Below are positions 12,593 to 25,175 of a DNA stretch of 64,000 nt, one piece after another (the stretch's first letter is position 1; every line of letters begins with the position of its first letter). Origin of the DNA: Mytilisepta virgata (Eukaryota > Mollusca > Bivalvia > Mytilida > Mytilidae); assembly GCA_028015205.1 (NCBI GenBank), contig CM051514.1, forward strand, positions 45,214,150 through 45,278,149, read 5' to 3'. The position numbers were made by a program, and so were the translations under genes. The notes beneath the pieces were generated by a model, which saw nothing but the letters and a program-made list of their open reading frames with translations, did not search any database and was not told the origin of the DNA.

Positions 12593-12788
12593 AAACTCCT
12601 GGGATGATGCCTCTGCTGGTGGACCCTAGGTCCCCGAGGGTATTCGCCAACCCAGTCGTCAGACTTGTCTGACATGATTATTCATTGATTTGTTACAGAA
12701 ATTACCAGTATTTAGCAAAATTCAAAAATAATAGAAATACTAAGGGTTCATTCCTTGTATTGCACATGGTAGATCTCCTTAGCTGAAC
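12593..12788. repeat. Spacer of the 182-bp repeat, with a family A scrap
   Basis: Contains CTGCTGGTGGACCCTAGGTC and CCCCGAGGGTATTCGCCAAC, a segment that recurs at 20105-20150. It belongs to a known mussel dispersed repeat. Confidence 0.5.
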
Positions 12789-12970
12789 TTTGGCTTTCTA
12801 TTTCGGTATTTTTGGTTGAGTACTTCTTGTTTAATATAAGTTTGGTTTTTGGTCTTCCAAATGTTTCGGTTTTAATGCTGCTGATGAGAGGTAACTCCTT
12901 GAAATGCGTCGTATACAGCATAGAATAAATTTACTATATCTAATATTAGTATCTTTGGATTGTTATTTTG
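12789..12970. repeat. 182-bp direct repeat, copy 2
   Basis: Near-perfect second copy of 12411-12592, 378 bp downstream. The sequence after each copy differs, so this is not a simple tandem array. Confidence 0.9.
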
Positions 12971-13289
12971 TAAATTTCCTTGTAACGAATAAAAGTAATA
13001 TGTAATTTTTGTACAAACCTTGATACCTTGAACACTATATTACATTCCAATACGTTTGTTCTTTTCTCCTTCAGAAAAATCGCGTTTTTTCCCTTCATTT
13101 AACTGTTGCATTATTATTATTGAAAACTATTGTATTTGGAGGCGGTGACTGAAAAAAAAAACAATATTTATGCGAGGATCAACTATTGAAAAAGTAATCA
13201 AGAGGACAAGTATAAATAAGGAACAATCCAAAAAATGCAATCCATCAGACAGACAAAACCCGGGAAGACAAATGAACTAACAAGCACAA

Positions 13290-14420
13290 CAAATAAACAC
13301 TGAAAACTAAAAAACAACGAACAACACTATAAAAAAACCAGGAGTGAAATCACCTGCTCTGGAAGGGAAAGCAGTTCCTGCTCCGTACACGGTACCCGTC
13401 GTGAAGTTCAGCAAAGTCAATCCGGTGGTATTCAGAAATCAGTAGAGGAACATGAAATGTTACGACAGTGGGAACAGGTCCAACATCTTCTTAGATATTG
13501 GAAGACTGTAACGGTCTATCAATTCGTGATAAAGGATTAGGCTAGTTGCTTTTTGTTTTCACCTAGAAGCCCTTGAATGAAGTCCGCTTTATATGAGTAC
13601 AGAAACAGATCGGCGAGGAGGAGATCGCAGTGGGTTCCCATTGAAATGCCGATTGTTTGTTGGAAAATTCGACCGCCAAATTCAACAAATATGTTGTCTA
13701 TGAGAAATCTATTGTCTTTGTAATTTCATCTTCAAAACAATTTTTGTCAGAATTAGAGTGGTTCTTAACGAAATAAGCATTTTCTCTCCCTAAAACTAGA
13801 AATTTATAGCTGTGTGTGTTATTTGTCTTGAAAAAACATTGATGAACTAGTTGTTTCAATCGATATTTTAATTGAGAAGGTGGTAAAGGGTGTAGTGAAG
13901 TAGAATGTTTTTATACTGTTGCATGTAGCCAAAGATTTTGATTTTAGATATTGTAGTAATTTTTTTTTGTTTTTAAGAATCCACATCTGATTGACGCCAC
14001 AGTTGGAATATGATGTTTCACAGTAAATCTGAAGGCACTCTTTAATACGTGTCAATATGAGTGTTCAAATCTTTGAAACAGGTTTCGTAGAGCAATTAGC
14101 TGACCCAGCAATGCACCTTTGTTTACTCGGATTCTTGTGTAGTTTAGGAATCCAATAAAGAGCAGGAAGGTCCATTTCGTCACCCTTGGAGGCATACCAA
14201 ATGAATGAAGAACGGTCTAGTGGTTATCAAGGACTTCCTGCTTAGTGAGTGTTGTCGGTGTTTAAGTTGGGTTACCCGCAGTGTTATGTATTCCCAACTC
14301 GTTTCTAAGACACTCAAAATAATAGTTCTTGCAGACATAAATGATGTTATTACGGGCTTTGGACAATCATATATTTGTCATGGAATCGAGTCAAGGTTTC
14401 AATAACATTAGGGTCATTAG
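13290..14420 (-). pseudogene. Degenerate reverse transcriptase copy in intron of gene 1
   Basis: The minus strand keeps several blocks of the same family as 2449-3049, here from the N-terminal part: FVCKNYYFECLRNELG near 14335-14290 and TKQEVLDNH near 14230; then DLPALYWIPKLHK near 14180-14140; then NQMWILKNKKKLL near 13990; then NIFVEFGGRIFQQTIGISMG and LLADLFLYSYKADF near 13700-13570. The YIDD block and most of the C-terminus are deleted; 13290-13500 is the 3' part (TCCGGTGGTATTC region). Stops and frame changes throughout make it a dead insertion. Its antisense orientation to the lectin gene is usual for surviving intronic insertions. Confidence 0.75.
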
Positions 14421-15637
14421 GTAAAGATTGATGTAGCTTTAGTGCTCATTGACCCTTTGAGGTTTTTAATTCGGATCTGTATCAGTGACCTACTAGCCTT
14501 CACACATTCTGAAAGTCTGTCAGCAGGCTCCTGTTCCTATTAATTTTATTTCAAGAATACTAATTAGTATCTTATCTATTTTAATTACAAAATGAAATAT
14601 CTGGGTGGTTTAATGTTTGTTTACTAAATTCTTGCACATGAGCAAAATTCACATAACTTAGTCTCAATGATGCATTCCGTAGGAGTCTCAATGATACATG
14701 CCTATATCTAAGAAGAAAAAAATACCAAAACCAAATTCCTGAAAACATAATTTATCAACGACTACATTTAAATATGAGCGATACATTTCTCTAACTTTTG
14801 CAATTTCTCCGTTGTAATCACCAGACAATATTGTATGACCTGTAGTAGATGTAGCCTTTTGAATAGTCCGTTGTGCTATACATTGTGTAGGTAAGTAAAA
14901 GTAACTGAGTTTAATTTATCCCCCAAGCAGTTTCTTAATTTAATAACTACATTTTATTCAATTCCAAATCAATAATACAAAATACATAAAAATTAACATA
15001 TTTACGTTGAATTCAAAATTGCTTCTATATTAATAAAATATTATTTTAGTATATATATTTTAGACGCCAATCCAATTGTGATTAGATTTTTGTTTCATGA
15101 AAAAATAATTGTTGTATCATTTAATAAAAATTTAATTTCAAATTTGAATTGATAATTGAATAATTCGGAAAATGTATTTTGCAATTCTATCAAAAACTTA
15201 TACACGCATTTAGAGAAAATATTGTAATTCGAATTTTATAACCTATCAAACAAATACAGATCTTTGTAATTAATAGTGCTATCATTCAATTTTCAGGGAG
15301 GCTAGGCCAGGCAGAGAAAGATTTTAAAAAATGGCTAGAATTATAAGCGTCGAATTTCATAGTATTTTGATATCAAATAATCGGACAATTTGGGGATACG
15401 TACTATTATTGTTTAACCTTTTGTATTGTGCAATTGTGCATGTTATTTTATACTGTCTTATATAAAAAATATCTGCCACAACTAAGTGAGCGTATTAACA
15501 TGAAAATAGTAAACGGAAAATACTTTGCCTCAATATGTCCTAAAGAAAGAATATAAATAATGTTACAATGATTTTTTAAAACATAATTGCATCCTTTTGT
15601 TTTGTCAAGAGGTTGATATATTCTATAGGCGTTTCAG
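14421..15637. other. Rest of intron 1/2 of gene 1
   Basis: A+T-rich. A consensus donor GTAAGT at 14891, preceded by TGTGTAG as at the end of gene 2 exon 2, may mark a lost linker exon. No convincing exon can be read in front of it. Confidence 0.35.
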
Positions 15638-15801
15638 AATGTGAGGCCGTTGGTTACAAGAAGCTGTCTAATGAACTTTATATCAAAGTCTACGACTAAC
15701 CTTTACCATACGAAAACGCACAAGAAAAATGTATTGCAGATCGTGGCCGACTTGTACGATTGAATACTGAAGAAACGTTAGGAAATAATGTTCAGATAAG
15801 G
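15638..15801 (+). pseudogene. Gene 1 exon 3: N-terminal half of CTLD, with stop
   Basis: Reads ECEAVGYKKLSNELYIKVYD then TAA, then LPYENAQEKCIADRGRLVRL. The Cys of the LCIK motif is Tyr here (LYIK), a second sign of lost constraint. Donor GTAAGC follows. Confidence 0.85.
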
Positions 15802-16427
15802 GTAAGCATTTCAAAGTTAGTCAACAAAAGTATCTCCAGCTAAGTTGCTATTTTTTTGGTATTAGTTTGTAATTTATACTATGTTCAGAAACTAAGAAGT
15901 TTCTCCCTTAATGAAAACTTTCTTCTTAGATGTTTCTTACCTTCCTATATAAAAAAAAAAAGAACAATTGACCATGAATCTCCTACTCAATATTTTGGCT
16001 TATGCATTCGTCATCTCTAACAAGGTCACTTTTGATTATAGTACATGTGTTGAAATATTAACATACAGATCATTCTGTAATACGTGTATTACAGAATGGC
16101 ATTATTATCTGTCAAAATATTGTGCTTCTAAATTAAGTATTTACTCATCATACTCGAATTTCTAAAATCCTGCCACGCGATGGCTTTTTATAATTTCTGA
16201 AGTAGGCTTATTTTCAGTTTAGAAATTGACTTAAGATACATGTTTGTAAATTAAAAAAAAAGATTCTGGACAAAAGCGCACCTATCGAGTTTATTATGCC
16301 CATTTCATTTACGATTATTTTTGGATTAAAGCTTCTGATGTAAACACACATAAAGATACATTAACAAGACGGCAATCAATTCACTAGAATAGTTTTCTTT
16401 CACTCTTTACGGTGACAGGTGACATCT

Positions 16428-16555
16428 TAAAACAAATAAACAAAACAAAAACAACAAAAACAAAACAAAACAAAACAAAAAAAAAAACAAAACAAAAAAC
16501 AAAAAAACAAAACAAAACAAAACAAAAACAAAACAAAAACAAAACAAAACAAAGA
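16428..16555. repeat. (AAAAC)n microsatellite
   Basis: About 125 bp of AAAAC/AAAAAC units in the last intron of gene 1, just before exon 4. Confidence 0.95.
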
Positions 16556-16704
16556 AATATGCTTAATCTGTAAAAAATTACGAATACAAATACTTAACGT
16601 TCTACACCTACCACAATTTACAGTATTAAATACACTTAATGTTTTCCCAATATCTCTCTAGTTGATTGGGAAACTCATGTATACAGTATTATCATTTATT
16701 TTAG

Positions 16705-16937
16705 AGCAAAACTGTGTTTTCTATGTCAATGGATGCCGAAGTACTCTAGCTGACAAGTGTGTGTATTCCAGTGGATCTCCTGTTAAAATCTTCAAATGGG
16801 CCAGTTATGAACCAAACGGCTGGAAGGATAACCTATGTCTTTGCCTCTTCACGTCAGACTTTTTGCATGCCGATTCTAATTGCAACGGTATGGGTAGTCT
16901 CAATGCCTTCGGTTTTGTCTGTGAAAGGCCGCTTTGA
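16705..16937 (+). CDS. Gene 1 exon 4: C-terminal half of CTLD, open
   Basis: Full-length 233-bp terminal exon, open to its TGA. It holds NCVFYVNGCRS, KWASYEPNGW with the EPN motif, NLCLCLF, and FGFVCERPL at the end. The exon itself would still encode a normal domain half, although the gene upstream is broken. Confidence 0.8.
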
Positions 16938-17869
16938 ATATTTCAACGTTAATATTTTACCAAAATTTATTTGTTTTTTTTTATCCTTTACCTAAAATTC
17001 ACTTCATCTACTGGACATTCAAGATAAAATTATCTTTATGGAGTGTTTTTGAAACTTGAAGAGATTACAAGATGTGTGAAAAAAAGAAAAGTAAAAGGAA
17101 AATTCTTTACGAATTTTTCAATGTATAGCAAAAATATCCTTTATCAATCTGTTAATAAGTATAATAAATGATTCTCTACTTTACAGCTTGTACAATTTCT
17201 GCCTCAACATCAACAAACTAATTTATCATGCTTGATCTACATATTTTATAACATAATTTTTGTGCTGGGCAGCATAAAGATATTGTCAATTTTGCAAAAC
17301 ATTATTTATACCTATATTATTTGTCCTTCTTGTTGTTATACATTAATGTTTATATAATTTTATGTACTTTTTTCAACGGATTAGATACATTTCCGGTTGA
17401 ATTTGACTACTGTGATCATAAAAAATAGGGAACAGTTCGTACCCCTCATACTGATGTTTCTCAGCTCATTTTTTGTCCGATCCACCTGCCGGCAAAATTC
17501 ACATGTGTCCATGATTGTTTTCTGGCCCACTTACATGTTCTACAATATTTTACGGTTCACCAGTATTTGATCATTACATGTAGTCATCCTCAAATCTATC
17601 GCTTCCTTACAAATATCTACAACAAATACCGAGAAGATATCTTTCTCCCAGTTACTTAAAGACTTTAAATTCATACTGGCCACTCACGAATACTGTTGAT
17701 TTCTATTGAACTCTTTGACGAGATAGTATTAAACTCTTTATGGGAGTCTTATTTCAGACCTATTCGCCTAGTAGAGCGACAGTATCCAACCTGCAGCTAT
17801 GAGAGCATTAGCTCTTAACAGTTACAACGAGGACATTGTGACCCTGCAATCTAAAGTATGTACCGTCCA
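16938..17869. other. Region downstream of gene 1
   Basis: 17667-17705 (TTAAATTCATACTGGCCACT, CACGAATACTG) resembles 44074-44112, so a dispersed repeat piece is present. No gene recognised. Confidence 0.4.
17163..17168 (+). promoter_or_regulatory. Possible polyadenylation signal of gene 1
   Basis: AATAAA about 226 bp after the stop of gene 1. Weak support in such A+T-rich DNA. Confidence 0.25.
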
Positions 17870-18060
17870 TAATGGTTTTGCATTTAAATTTCATGTACCT
17901 CCACCGATTTGTGACTTCCATCGGGACTAATTACCTTTCCGCAGCACCGAGATCACTCCTGGTTTTATTAGGTGTTCATTGTTTTTCAGTTTTCATTGTT
18001 TATTTGTTATGTTTGTAGTTGTTCATTTGTCTTCCAGGGTTTTTCTGTCTAATAGAATTT
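17870..18060 (+). repeat. Tail fragment of the reverse-transcriptase element
   Basis: TTTCATGTACCTCCACCGAT, GACTTCCATCGGGACTAA and GTTGTTCATTTGTCTTCCAG match the 3' part after the coding end in the copy at 8080-8293. No coding part remains. Confidence 0.55.
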
Positions 18061-19997
18061 AGGAATGGAAATCAAATTATTGATATACTGTTAACGATTT
18101 TTGATTAGTTGGAACATCAATTCTCGTATAATCTGCAGAAATACGGGGTATGTTCAATAATACTAAAAAGTTTCAGCAATTCAAAGAATTTTGATATTTA
18201 TATTGTAGTTAACTCAGCATTAAGAAATATATTAGATAATGCAATTAAAATAAGGAAACTGTTTAGAGTTGAAAGATTTTATCATTTGTGCAACTGTTTC
18301 TCGTTTTCGCATTAGTTAACATAAGCTTGAAACTGAAACACCCTATGAACTGTTATTTTGTCCTCTGACCTGGTGTGATTTATGTTGATCTATATTTGTG
18401 TTTATTGTACCGTCTAGGCATTTTCTTCATTTGTAATGCCCTTATTGGAATTTCTAGTAATGTTGTTAATAAAATTAAACTTGTATTACAACACTTTCAT
18501 CTTTCATCCGTTTAAAGAGCCGTCCATCTATAGCTAAAAAATGAATCAGAATCTTCAATTTTTTTAAGAACTAGTAAAACCTTTTTTATTTTAAATGGGC
18601 ATTCTGTCCTTTTTAATCTTGCCTTTCGTAACTTTTCTATATTGTTCAGACAAAATCAAGGTAGCAAAACCAAACGAAGAATTGTCATATGTTCAGCTAT
18701 AATATACCTAGTTTTGCCCATAATTATGATATAGCCGGAAGTAAGCTCGCCAGATGAGACCAAGCAAAAAATCCATATCAGGGATAAACATACATACCAA
18801 GGCAAAAAATCAATAATCAATATATTTATTATGACGTCATAATTGTTGTGTCATAAAATCTGGATCAGATTCGTAACCCGCACCAGTTTTCTTTCTTTAC
18901 GTCGCAAACGCTATACGCGAACAACCGTAAATAAGATAATATATCGGTATAGTTTTCAATGATGTAATAGATGGTGTAAAATTGGAAGTAATATTCCGCA
19001 TAAACTGAGGTGCTGCTTTTTCTCCATACCATTCACAATACTACGAAGGACATTTGAGAGAAAAGCTCGTTTGTTGGTCACCCTAGAAATATATGATAAA
19101 CACCATTTTCCATATCAGGATATGGGGATTGGGGTAATAATCTATAAATAGAACGGCGTAGTCAATCATGACTAATTAAGACGAGTACAGGCTACTTCAT
19201 AAAATTATGTGTACTGACCTAATCGCAATTTTCATCTCAAAGAAAATTTCACATTGCTTCTTATACCTGTTCAAGAAGATTATTCACCGTTATTGATCAC
19301 AATATTGGCGGTTAAAGGCCACATCTCTCTAACAAAGAAACTTAACACAATATAACAGGTAAAGAAATCTAACAAACACGGCCATCATGTGTACGATAGT
19401 CCGAAAATTCAAGTTCTAAAACATAACATACATTTAACGTGACAATCACATGACATATTAAGAAAGACGGCAAATATCTTGTCAACAAATGGGCAAAGCA
19501 CGAATAATAGGCTGAAAGTCAAAAATATTATATATAAGAGAACGTATCTCATTATTATATCAATTTTTTGATATGAAGTTGTGCATTAAAAGGCGTATCC
19601 TTGTTGGCCTTTCCTGTTTTTTGAATATGTCGATCGAGGGAGTTTTCAGCAGAGTTGCTATTATCTTAGTAGCGAGGAAATTGATATTCAAATATTAAGG
19701 ACATAAAAATATTTAAAAGTTATATCATTATATACTACAGTTTCTCTTCATTATTATCATTTGTTAACTCCTTTTCAGTCTTATTTGCATTTGATTCTGT
19801 TTTGGAAGGATTTTTTTATTTATTTGTTTTTTTTTCCTTTTATTTTTTGGTTTCGGATATCACCTACTTTTCACAATATAGCGTTTTAAGCCGATGCTTG
19901 TAAATATAATGTGCTTATAATAAAATCTACTATTGAAAAACTAATCAAATTGTCACTTTTGTGAATTTTCTCTTAAACTTTTTGGATTGTTATCTTT
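18061..19997. other. Spacer, nothing recognised
   Basis: About 1.9 kb without a protein-like frame. A TATATGATAAACACC/CATATCAGGATATGGGG stretch at 19090-19135 resembles the inner words of the element at 9021. Confidence 0.45.
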
Positions 19998-20085
19998 GTT
20001 TTCAACATTTTAGCCCTTGAGTCGTAAATCGACGAAATGTGCACATCTTGTGCATCGAAATTGGTATCAGATATGTTTTTTACCA
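19998..20085 (+). repeat. Dispersed repeat family A
   Basis: TTTTCAACATTTTAGCCCTT, TCGTAAATCGACGAAATGTG, CACATCTTGTGCATCGAAAT and TGGTATCAGA. The best-preserved copy in the window. It is followed at 20105-20150 by the CTGGTGGACTCCAACTCCC segment also seen at 12610. Confidence 0.7.
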
Positions 20086-20329
20086 CTGTGTCGATGTCGT
20101 TGCTGGTGGACTCCAACTCCCAAGGGTATCCCCAGCCCAGTTGCTAGTATTTTGATACGAGACCGAAAGTGATTCTCAAAAGGTTTACTTTTATAAAATT
20201 GTAAAACTTGTGAAAACTAAGGAGTATCTCCATCGTTCATAGCCCTGTCCTTAGACGGGGTTGTCTTTACCTCTTTTGGTAATTTTGGTATTTGTGAATT
20301 TGCTTTTCAACCTAATGAGATTTTGATAT

Positions 20330-20425
20330 TGGTTTTCAACATTTTAGGCCTTCGGCACAACTTACGAATCGTAAATCGATGAAATGTGCACATCATGTGC
20401 ATCAAAATTGGTATCAGAGATATTG
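20330..20425 (+). repeat. Dispersed repeat family A
   Basis: Second copy 330 bp after the first, with the full GGCCTTCGGCACAACTTACG, TCGTAAATCGATGAAATG and CACATCATGTGCATC order. Confidence 0.7.
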
Positions 20426-20869
20426 TTTATGTCACAAATACTAATGAATGACAAACTTTGTACTTACAAAAACAAATAACCAGGAGTTTGATATATTATC
20501 AGAGACTAATTTATAAATTTCCATTATGAGCGATATAACTTTTCTTGTTAAATTTCCCACTAACAATTTCTCTATGTTAATCATTATAAAACAATGTTGT
20601 ATGATATTCAGAAGTCTTCCGAATATTCCATTGCGCTCTAGGTAGGTAAACATACAGTAAAATCGATCTATCCCCACGTATTTCGCCAGTCCATTTCCAT
20701 TGTACATGTATTTCTTGGGTAGTCAAAATTTTGCATTTTTCTACAATGTATTACGTGTTAAAATGTAATTTTAAAACCATGATAATCCATTTTTTCAAAA
20801 GTTTGGTCAAGAAAGCGTACCCCAAAATTCCTATTCGATTTCCGACTTATTAGTTCTGCTGAAGGTCTA
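20426..20869. other. Spacer before the CR1-like LINE
   Basis: No recognisable content; the 88-codon minus-strand frame at 20441-20707 has no motif. Confidence 0.4.
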
Positions 20870-23715
20870 AAATGTTAAAAAAACCAATAACCCAAAAGGT
20901 TGAAGAACAATTCCAAACAGAAACACAACCAAAAAGGTAAAGTCAACACCACCTTAGGGCTATTTGGGATTATACAAATGGGAATTTTGATCTTATGAAA
21001 CAAAAAAATGTTTGGGACAAATTGGGAACATTTGATTTCTGACGCAGATAGCATATATTTTGATTGCACTAATTTCACTAACTCATTCCGTGAATTAGCA
21101 TCGCAGTGTATACCTACGAAAGAAATTGTAGTACGATGTGAAGACAAAATATGGTATGATTCTAACTTGCGACGTCAAATGCGCAAGCGCGATAGCTTTC
21201 GTAAATCATTTTTACGTTTGAAATCAGTTTTGGCCGAACTTAGATTTAAACAACAAAGGAAAGTTCCAAAGGAACAAAGCAAATAACTTTAAAAAAAAAC
21301 AGATCAAAAGGCAATTTTACGCTAGTTTAAATGGAAATTTTGACGAAATCAAACAAGCGAATCCGAGACAGTATTGGAAGACTATTAATATGCTCATTAA
21401 AAATGACAGGCCTGCTCATGATGTCCCACCGTTGAGAGATCCGAATAATAATTATAACCTAGCATATGACGGTGCCGAGAAGTCTGAGATTTTGAACAAA
21501 TATTTTTGTTCTATCGTTAATTTGGAGAATCCGAATAAGGATTTACCTGTCTTTAACGATTGCTGTGTTGATCTTCTGTCAATGATTGTAGTTAGTGAAC
21601 AGGATGTGCTCGATATAATTTCCACGCTTGATGTAAATAATGTAGTGGGGTCTGATATCATAAGCAATAGAATGCAATCTATTTAAAAACCGATCTCTCA
21701 TCGCTCCCGTTTTCTGATATGTCGCGTGGGAGATCTAACGAAACCCGCTTTGAGGTCACATGTGAGTGAACTGGAACTTATGAATTTATAATGATATGCA
21801 AATGAGTTGACCTCTTATCAATAAGCCAATCAAAAAAGTTTTCCTTTAGATCTAATCGTTAAAGAAGATCCGAATGAATTCTGGGGACTGACGATTTCTT
21901 CGTTAATAAAATGAGTTACATCTCTTTACCACACGATCAACTTCCAAGATCGCCGAAGCCGCAATTTCATTGGTCGAACAGGACACACCTACGAGGTCAC
22001 TCACATGTGACCTCAAAGCGATGAGAGATCGGTTTTTAATTAGATTGAATAGAATGTTACTGCGGTCAGAAATCAAATTTCAAAACCATTATGTTTATTA
22101 CTTAATAGATCATTACGAGATAAAATATTCCCAGACCAGTGGAACATTGCACATTATTCAAAAGGGCGATAAATCTTTGCCCTCAAACTATAGACCAGTC
22201 TCTCTATTGTCTTGTGTTGGAAAACTTCTCGAAAAAATAGTTTTCATAAATATTTTTAACCATTTGCATTCACATAACCTATCATAAAGGTTTCAGTCGG
22301 GATTTATTCCCGGATATTCTACTACACACGAGTTAATTGAGTTATATAACAATATTATTATGGCTTTAAACGGCAAGCAAGTGACTGGTTTAACTTTTGT
22401 GGATATAAGCAAAGCTTTTGATACAGTTTGGATCAAAGGTCTTTTATATAAACTTACAAAATATCAAATTAATGGGGATTTACTATGTTGGTTAAAAAGT
22501 TACCTACATGTAACGGGACGGTCTCAAAGAGTGGTTTTAAAAGATTCATTATCCACATTAGGCTACTTAAAGGCTGCTGTGCCCCAGGGGTCGGTACTGG
22601 GTCCGCTATTGTTTTTAGTCTATATTAATGACATAGCGGGTGATCTAAGTGGGTTCAGTAGACTTTTTGCTGATGACACATCTATTGGTCATTCAGCATC
22701 AGATGTTATAACTTTTAAACCTTTTATAAATATTGATTGATTTTGGTGGAGTTTCAATAGCTCCTGTAGACACACATAAACATTTAGGTATAATTTTTGT
22801 AACGACTGTAAAAGAAATAAACATTGATAACTTGATAGAGAGAACGTCAAAACAAGTTAAAGTACTGAGGAAACTCAAATTAAAACTAAAGAGGGAATAT
22901 CTTGAAAAGATTTATATGACTTTTATTCGTCCTATTTTGGAATATTCATCTGAAGTCTGGGACAACTGTGGGCAAATTAATTGCGAACGATTGGAAAAGA
23001 TTCAGATAGAAGCGGCATCACCTTGCTATGCCAGTATTAACTCCATTTATAGAGATAAGGGACGGGAGAAATTAAGTGTAAGAAGGGAAGTTAAAAAATT
23101 AACGATGTTTTATAAAATTGTGAATAACCAGGCACCGGATTATTTACAAGAATTGGTTCCTCCGTATGTATCGGACACTTCTAATTATAACCTACGAAAT
23201 AGACAAAATGTTAATGTACCATTAAACCGTCTGTCAGTTTATCAACAGTCGTTTTTTCCATCATGTATAAATCATTGTTAATTTATGGAATAAACTAGAT
23301 ATAGAAATTCGTAAAAATCCTACTTTCTTATCTTTCAAGTTAAAATTGCAACAATTGTATTATCATAATGTTAAACCACCCAGATATTATTTTTATGGAG
23401 ATAGAGTATTGTCTATTTTACATTCAAGGCTTTGCAACAAGTGCAGTGCACTTAGTGCTGATTTAAACAAGGCTAATTTAGTACAGGATGCATATTGTGC
23501 ATGCGGTTATATGAGTGAAAGTGTCGAACACTATCTATTATATTGTAATAATTTTAGACTGCAAAGAAATGCTATGCTTAATGAGCTGACCCACTTAGAT
23601 ATTCCCGTTACAATTTGCTACTGTTTGGTAATGATAACTTAAATTTAAATGACAATTTAGTTATAGTTTCTACAATACATAAATATATAAAAGAAACAAA
23701 ACGTTTCTCATTATG
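20870..23715 (+). mobile_element. CR1/L2-like LINE, 5'-truncated and dead
   Basis: Encodes in several frames the end of the endonuclease-RT linker (WDYTNGNFDL, 21008-21286), then the reverse transcriptase. Visible RT motifs are NYRPVSLLSCVGK near 22176, FVDISKAFDTVW from 22396 (motif A Asp kept), PQGSVLGPLLF near 22588 and FADD at 22666-22677. The C-terminal part follows in another frame (22733-23281: HLGIIF, IRPILEYSSEVWDN), then a Cys-rich end (CNKCSAL, CACGYMSESVEHYLLYC, 23346-23642), finishing near 23713. There is no RNase H, which fits CR1/L2/Jockey-type elements; the clade is my estimate. It is dead by a 5' deletion, a stop at 22285, frameshifts near 22735 and 23620, and a MITE inserted at 21675. 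Confidence 0.85.
21675..22047. mobile_element. MITE with 9-bp target duplication inside the LINE
   Basis: 373 bp flanked by perfect AATAGAATG direct repeats (21666-21674 and 22048-22056). The ends are inverted over about 31 bp (CAATCTATTTAAAAACCGAT... against its complement at 22017-22047). The inversion then continues in TTGAGGTCACATGTGAGTG (complement at 21989-22016), interrupted on the left by about 44 bp bounded by CGCT. No coding capacity. Long inverted ends with a 9-bp duplication suggest a Mutator-like (or Merlin-like) non-autonomous element. The LINE reading frame resumes exactly at the second duplication copy. Confidence 0.9.
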
Positions 23716-25079
23716 ATATCAACCTTGCTATTTAATGTATTTATTTACAACGGTACAAACGTTGCAAAGTTCGAATGATCCACTTTTTGTTCATCACGGT
23801 TTTAAGAATGTTTCGTCTCAATGGATTTCAATCATTAATTATACAAAGAATATTTGTACTTACAATAATCCTATATTCTTTTAATCTCTTTATCAGCATA
23901 TTTAACATCATAATTTAATATCCGTAAATATATTACACTATTGTTTATTTACATAAAACACCGGTGATAAATGTCCTTAGAAAGTTCACGTCATTAGGTG
24001 TTTTCCAATTGGTATAAAACTTTGGATGTGTTCGATTTAAAAAAAATTAATAAAATAGTTGATTATCAATTGAGACGTTCTATTACCTTCTATTATTTTC
24101 TTGTTCAAAATAGAAATATTACTGTTATTTATTCAAATACTTTTCATGCCTTCATACTTATTAGAAAATTATAAATTTATGTAATGTGTAATATAAATAT
24201 TATACTGTATATTCATGTCTATTACGGAGAAGACGGCTCTAAGTTGAAAAACTTGTGTCTAATCCAATTGTTTTATACAATAAGATATGTTTAAACTAAA
24301 CACCTTAGGACAAAGTTATGCACGAGTTTTCACATTTTGTTTTCATTTTTTAGAGACTACAAGTTCAACATAGTTACTTCATCCCAGATGGACTCTGGCT
24401 ATTTCTGTTTAAATTACGCTTAACACTAATGTGCTCACGATGTTTGTTAATTTTTGCATCCCAAAGTTTTTCGATATGGTCTTAGCAATGAAGATATATG
24501 AAGAAAAACATTTAGAAAATTAAACGAAAATATCGTTTTAGTGCTTTTAATTTTTTTATATGTTTCTTTATTGATGTACGATCTGTTCAAAGCCATAAAT
24601 TATTCAAAATAGATTCCAAAAGAGTTACGTATCTATTTTGAAGACGTATTTTATGACATTTTAGGTACGGCAATTGAGTGCAGTTTTTATTCATTACTTC
24701 AGCAAACAAATTTGACAAAACTATTTATTTTATGAAATACAGATAGAATTTTCGTGATTGAAATATCTATGCTATTAATTCAAACGATAACACATGTTAA
24801 TAATAAAAACAATAAAATAATTGAGGTGGTAGTCAACATGATCAAGTGAACAGATTCAATGCAAATGTATTATATTGAGAGAAAAAAAAACAAACAAACA
24901 AGAGTTTCAACGCCATAAAAACCACATAAGTTAAAATTGAAAAAAATTAATTTAAAACCTTAGTGTACCTGTCAATGGTCATATGGAAATGGTATACTAG
25001 AGACCCGAAATTTTACTTTTTTTATCAACTCTGTCCTTTTCCCATTATATAATTTGGTCTTCGTCGGTTTGGTTTCTCG
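23716..25079. other. LINE 3' flank and spacer
   Basis: A+T-rich sequence. Some of it may be the 3' untranslated end of the LINE, but no tail repeat marks its end. No gene. Confidence 0.4.
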
Positions 25080-25175
25080 TTTTGGTTTTCAATATTTCAG
25101 GCCTTGAGCACAATTTTGAATCGTAAATTAAAGGAAGGTGCACATTATTTGCAGATAAATTTTTATCAAAGAATT
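25080..25175 (+). repeat. Dispersed repeat family A, diverged
   Basis: TTCAATATTTCAGGCCTTGA, GCACAATTTTGAATCGTAAA and GTGCACATTATTTGC keep the family order with more changes. Confidence 0.55.

Larger units (their letters stand above)
9861..16937 (+). pseudogene. C-type lectin-like gene 1, disrupted
   Basis: Exon 1 is 9861-9912 (signal peptide MNMNYNAVRVCLASYLSG, phase-1 donor GTATGT). Exon 3 is 15638-15801 and exon 4 is 16705-16937, both homologous to genes 2-4. A TAA at 15697-15699, right after the conserved KVYD, ends the frame. Exon 3 is also about 19 bp shorter than the 183 bp of the other three genes, which changes its end phase; use of the second AG at 16705-16706 could compensate. A linker exon 2 was not found with confidence, although a GTAAGT donor at 14891 could mark its remains. 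Intron 1 has taken up a SINE, a 182-bp duplication and a reverse-transcriptase relic. Product, had it been intact: a secreted sugar-binding-type protein. Confidence 0.8.

Noticed and set aside
12411..12970. LTR pair of a small retrotransposon
   Set aside because: The copies do not have TG..CA ends or a target duplication, and the 196-bp spacer has no primer-binding site or coding.
15290..15345. Possible linker exon of gene 1 after TTTTCAG at 15297
   Set aside because: The frame (RLGQAEKDFKKWLEL) has no LVYS start like the other linker exons and lacks a donor before its stop.
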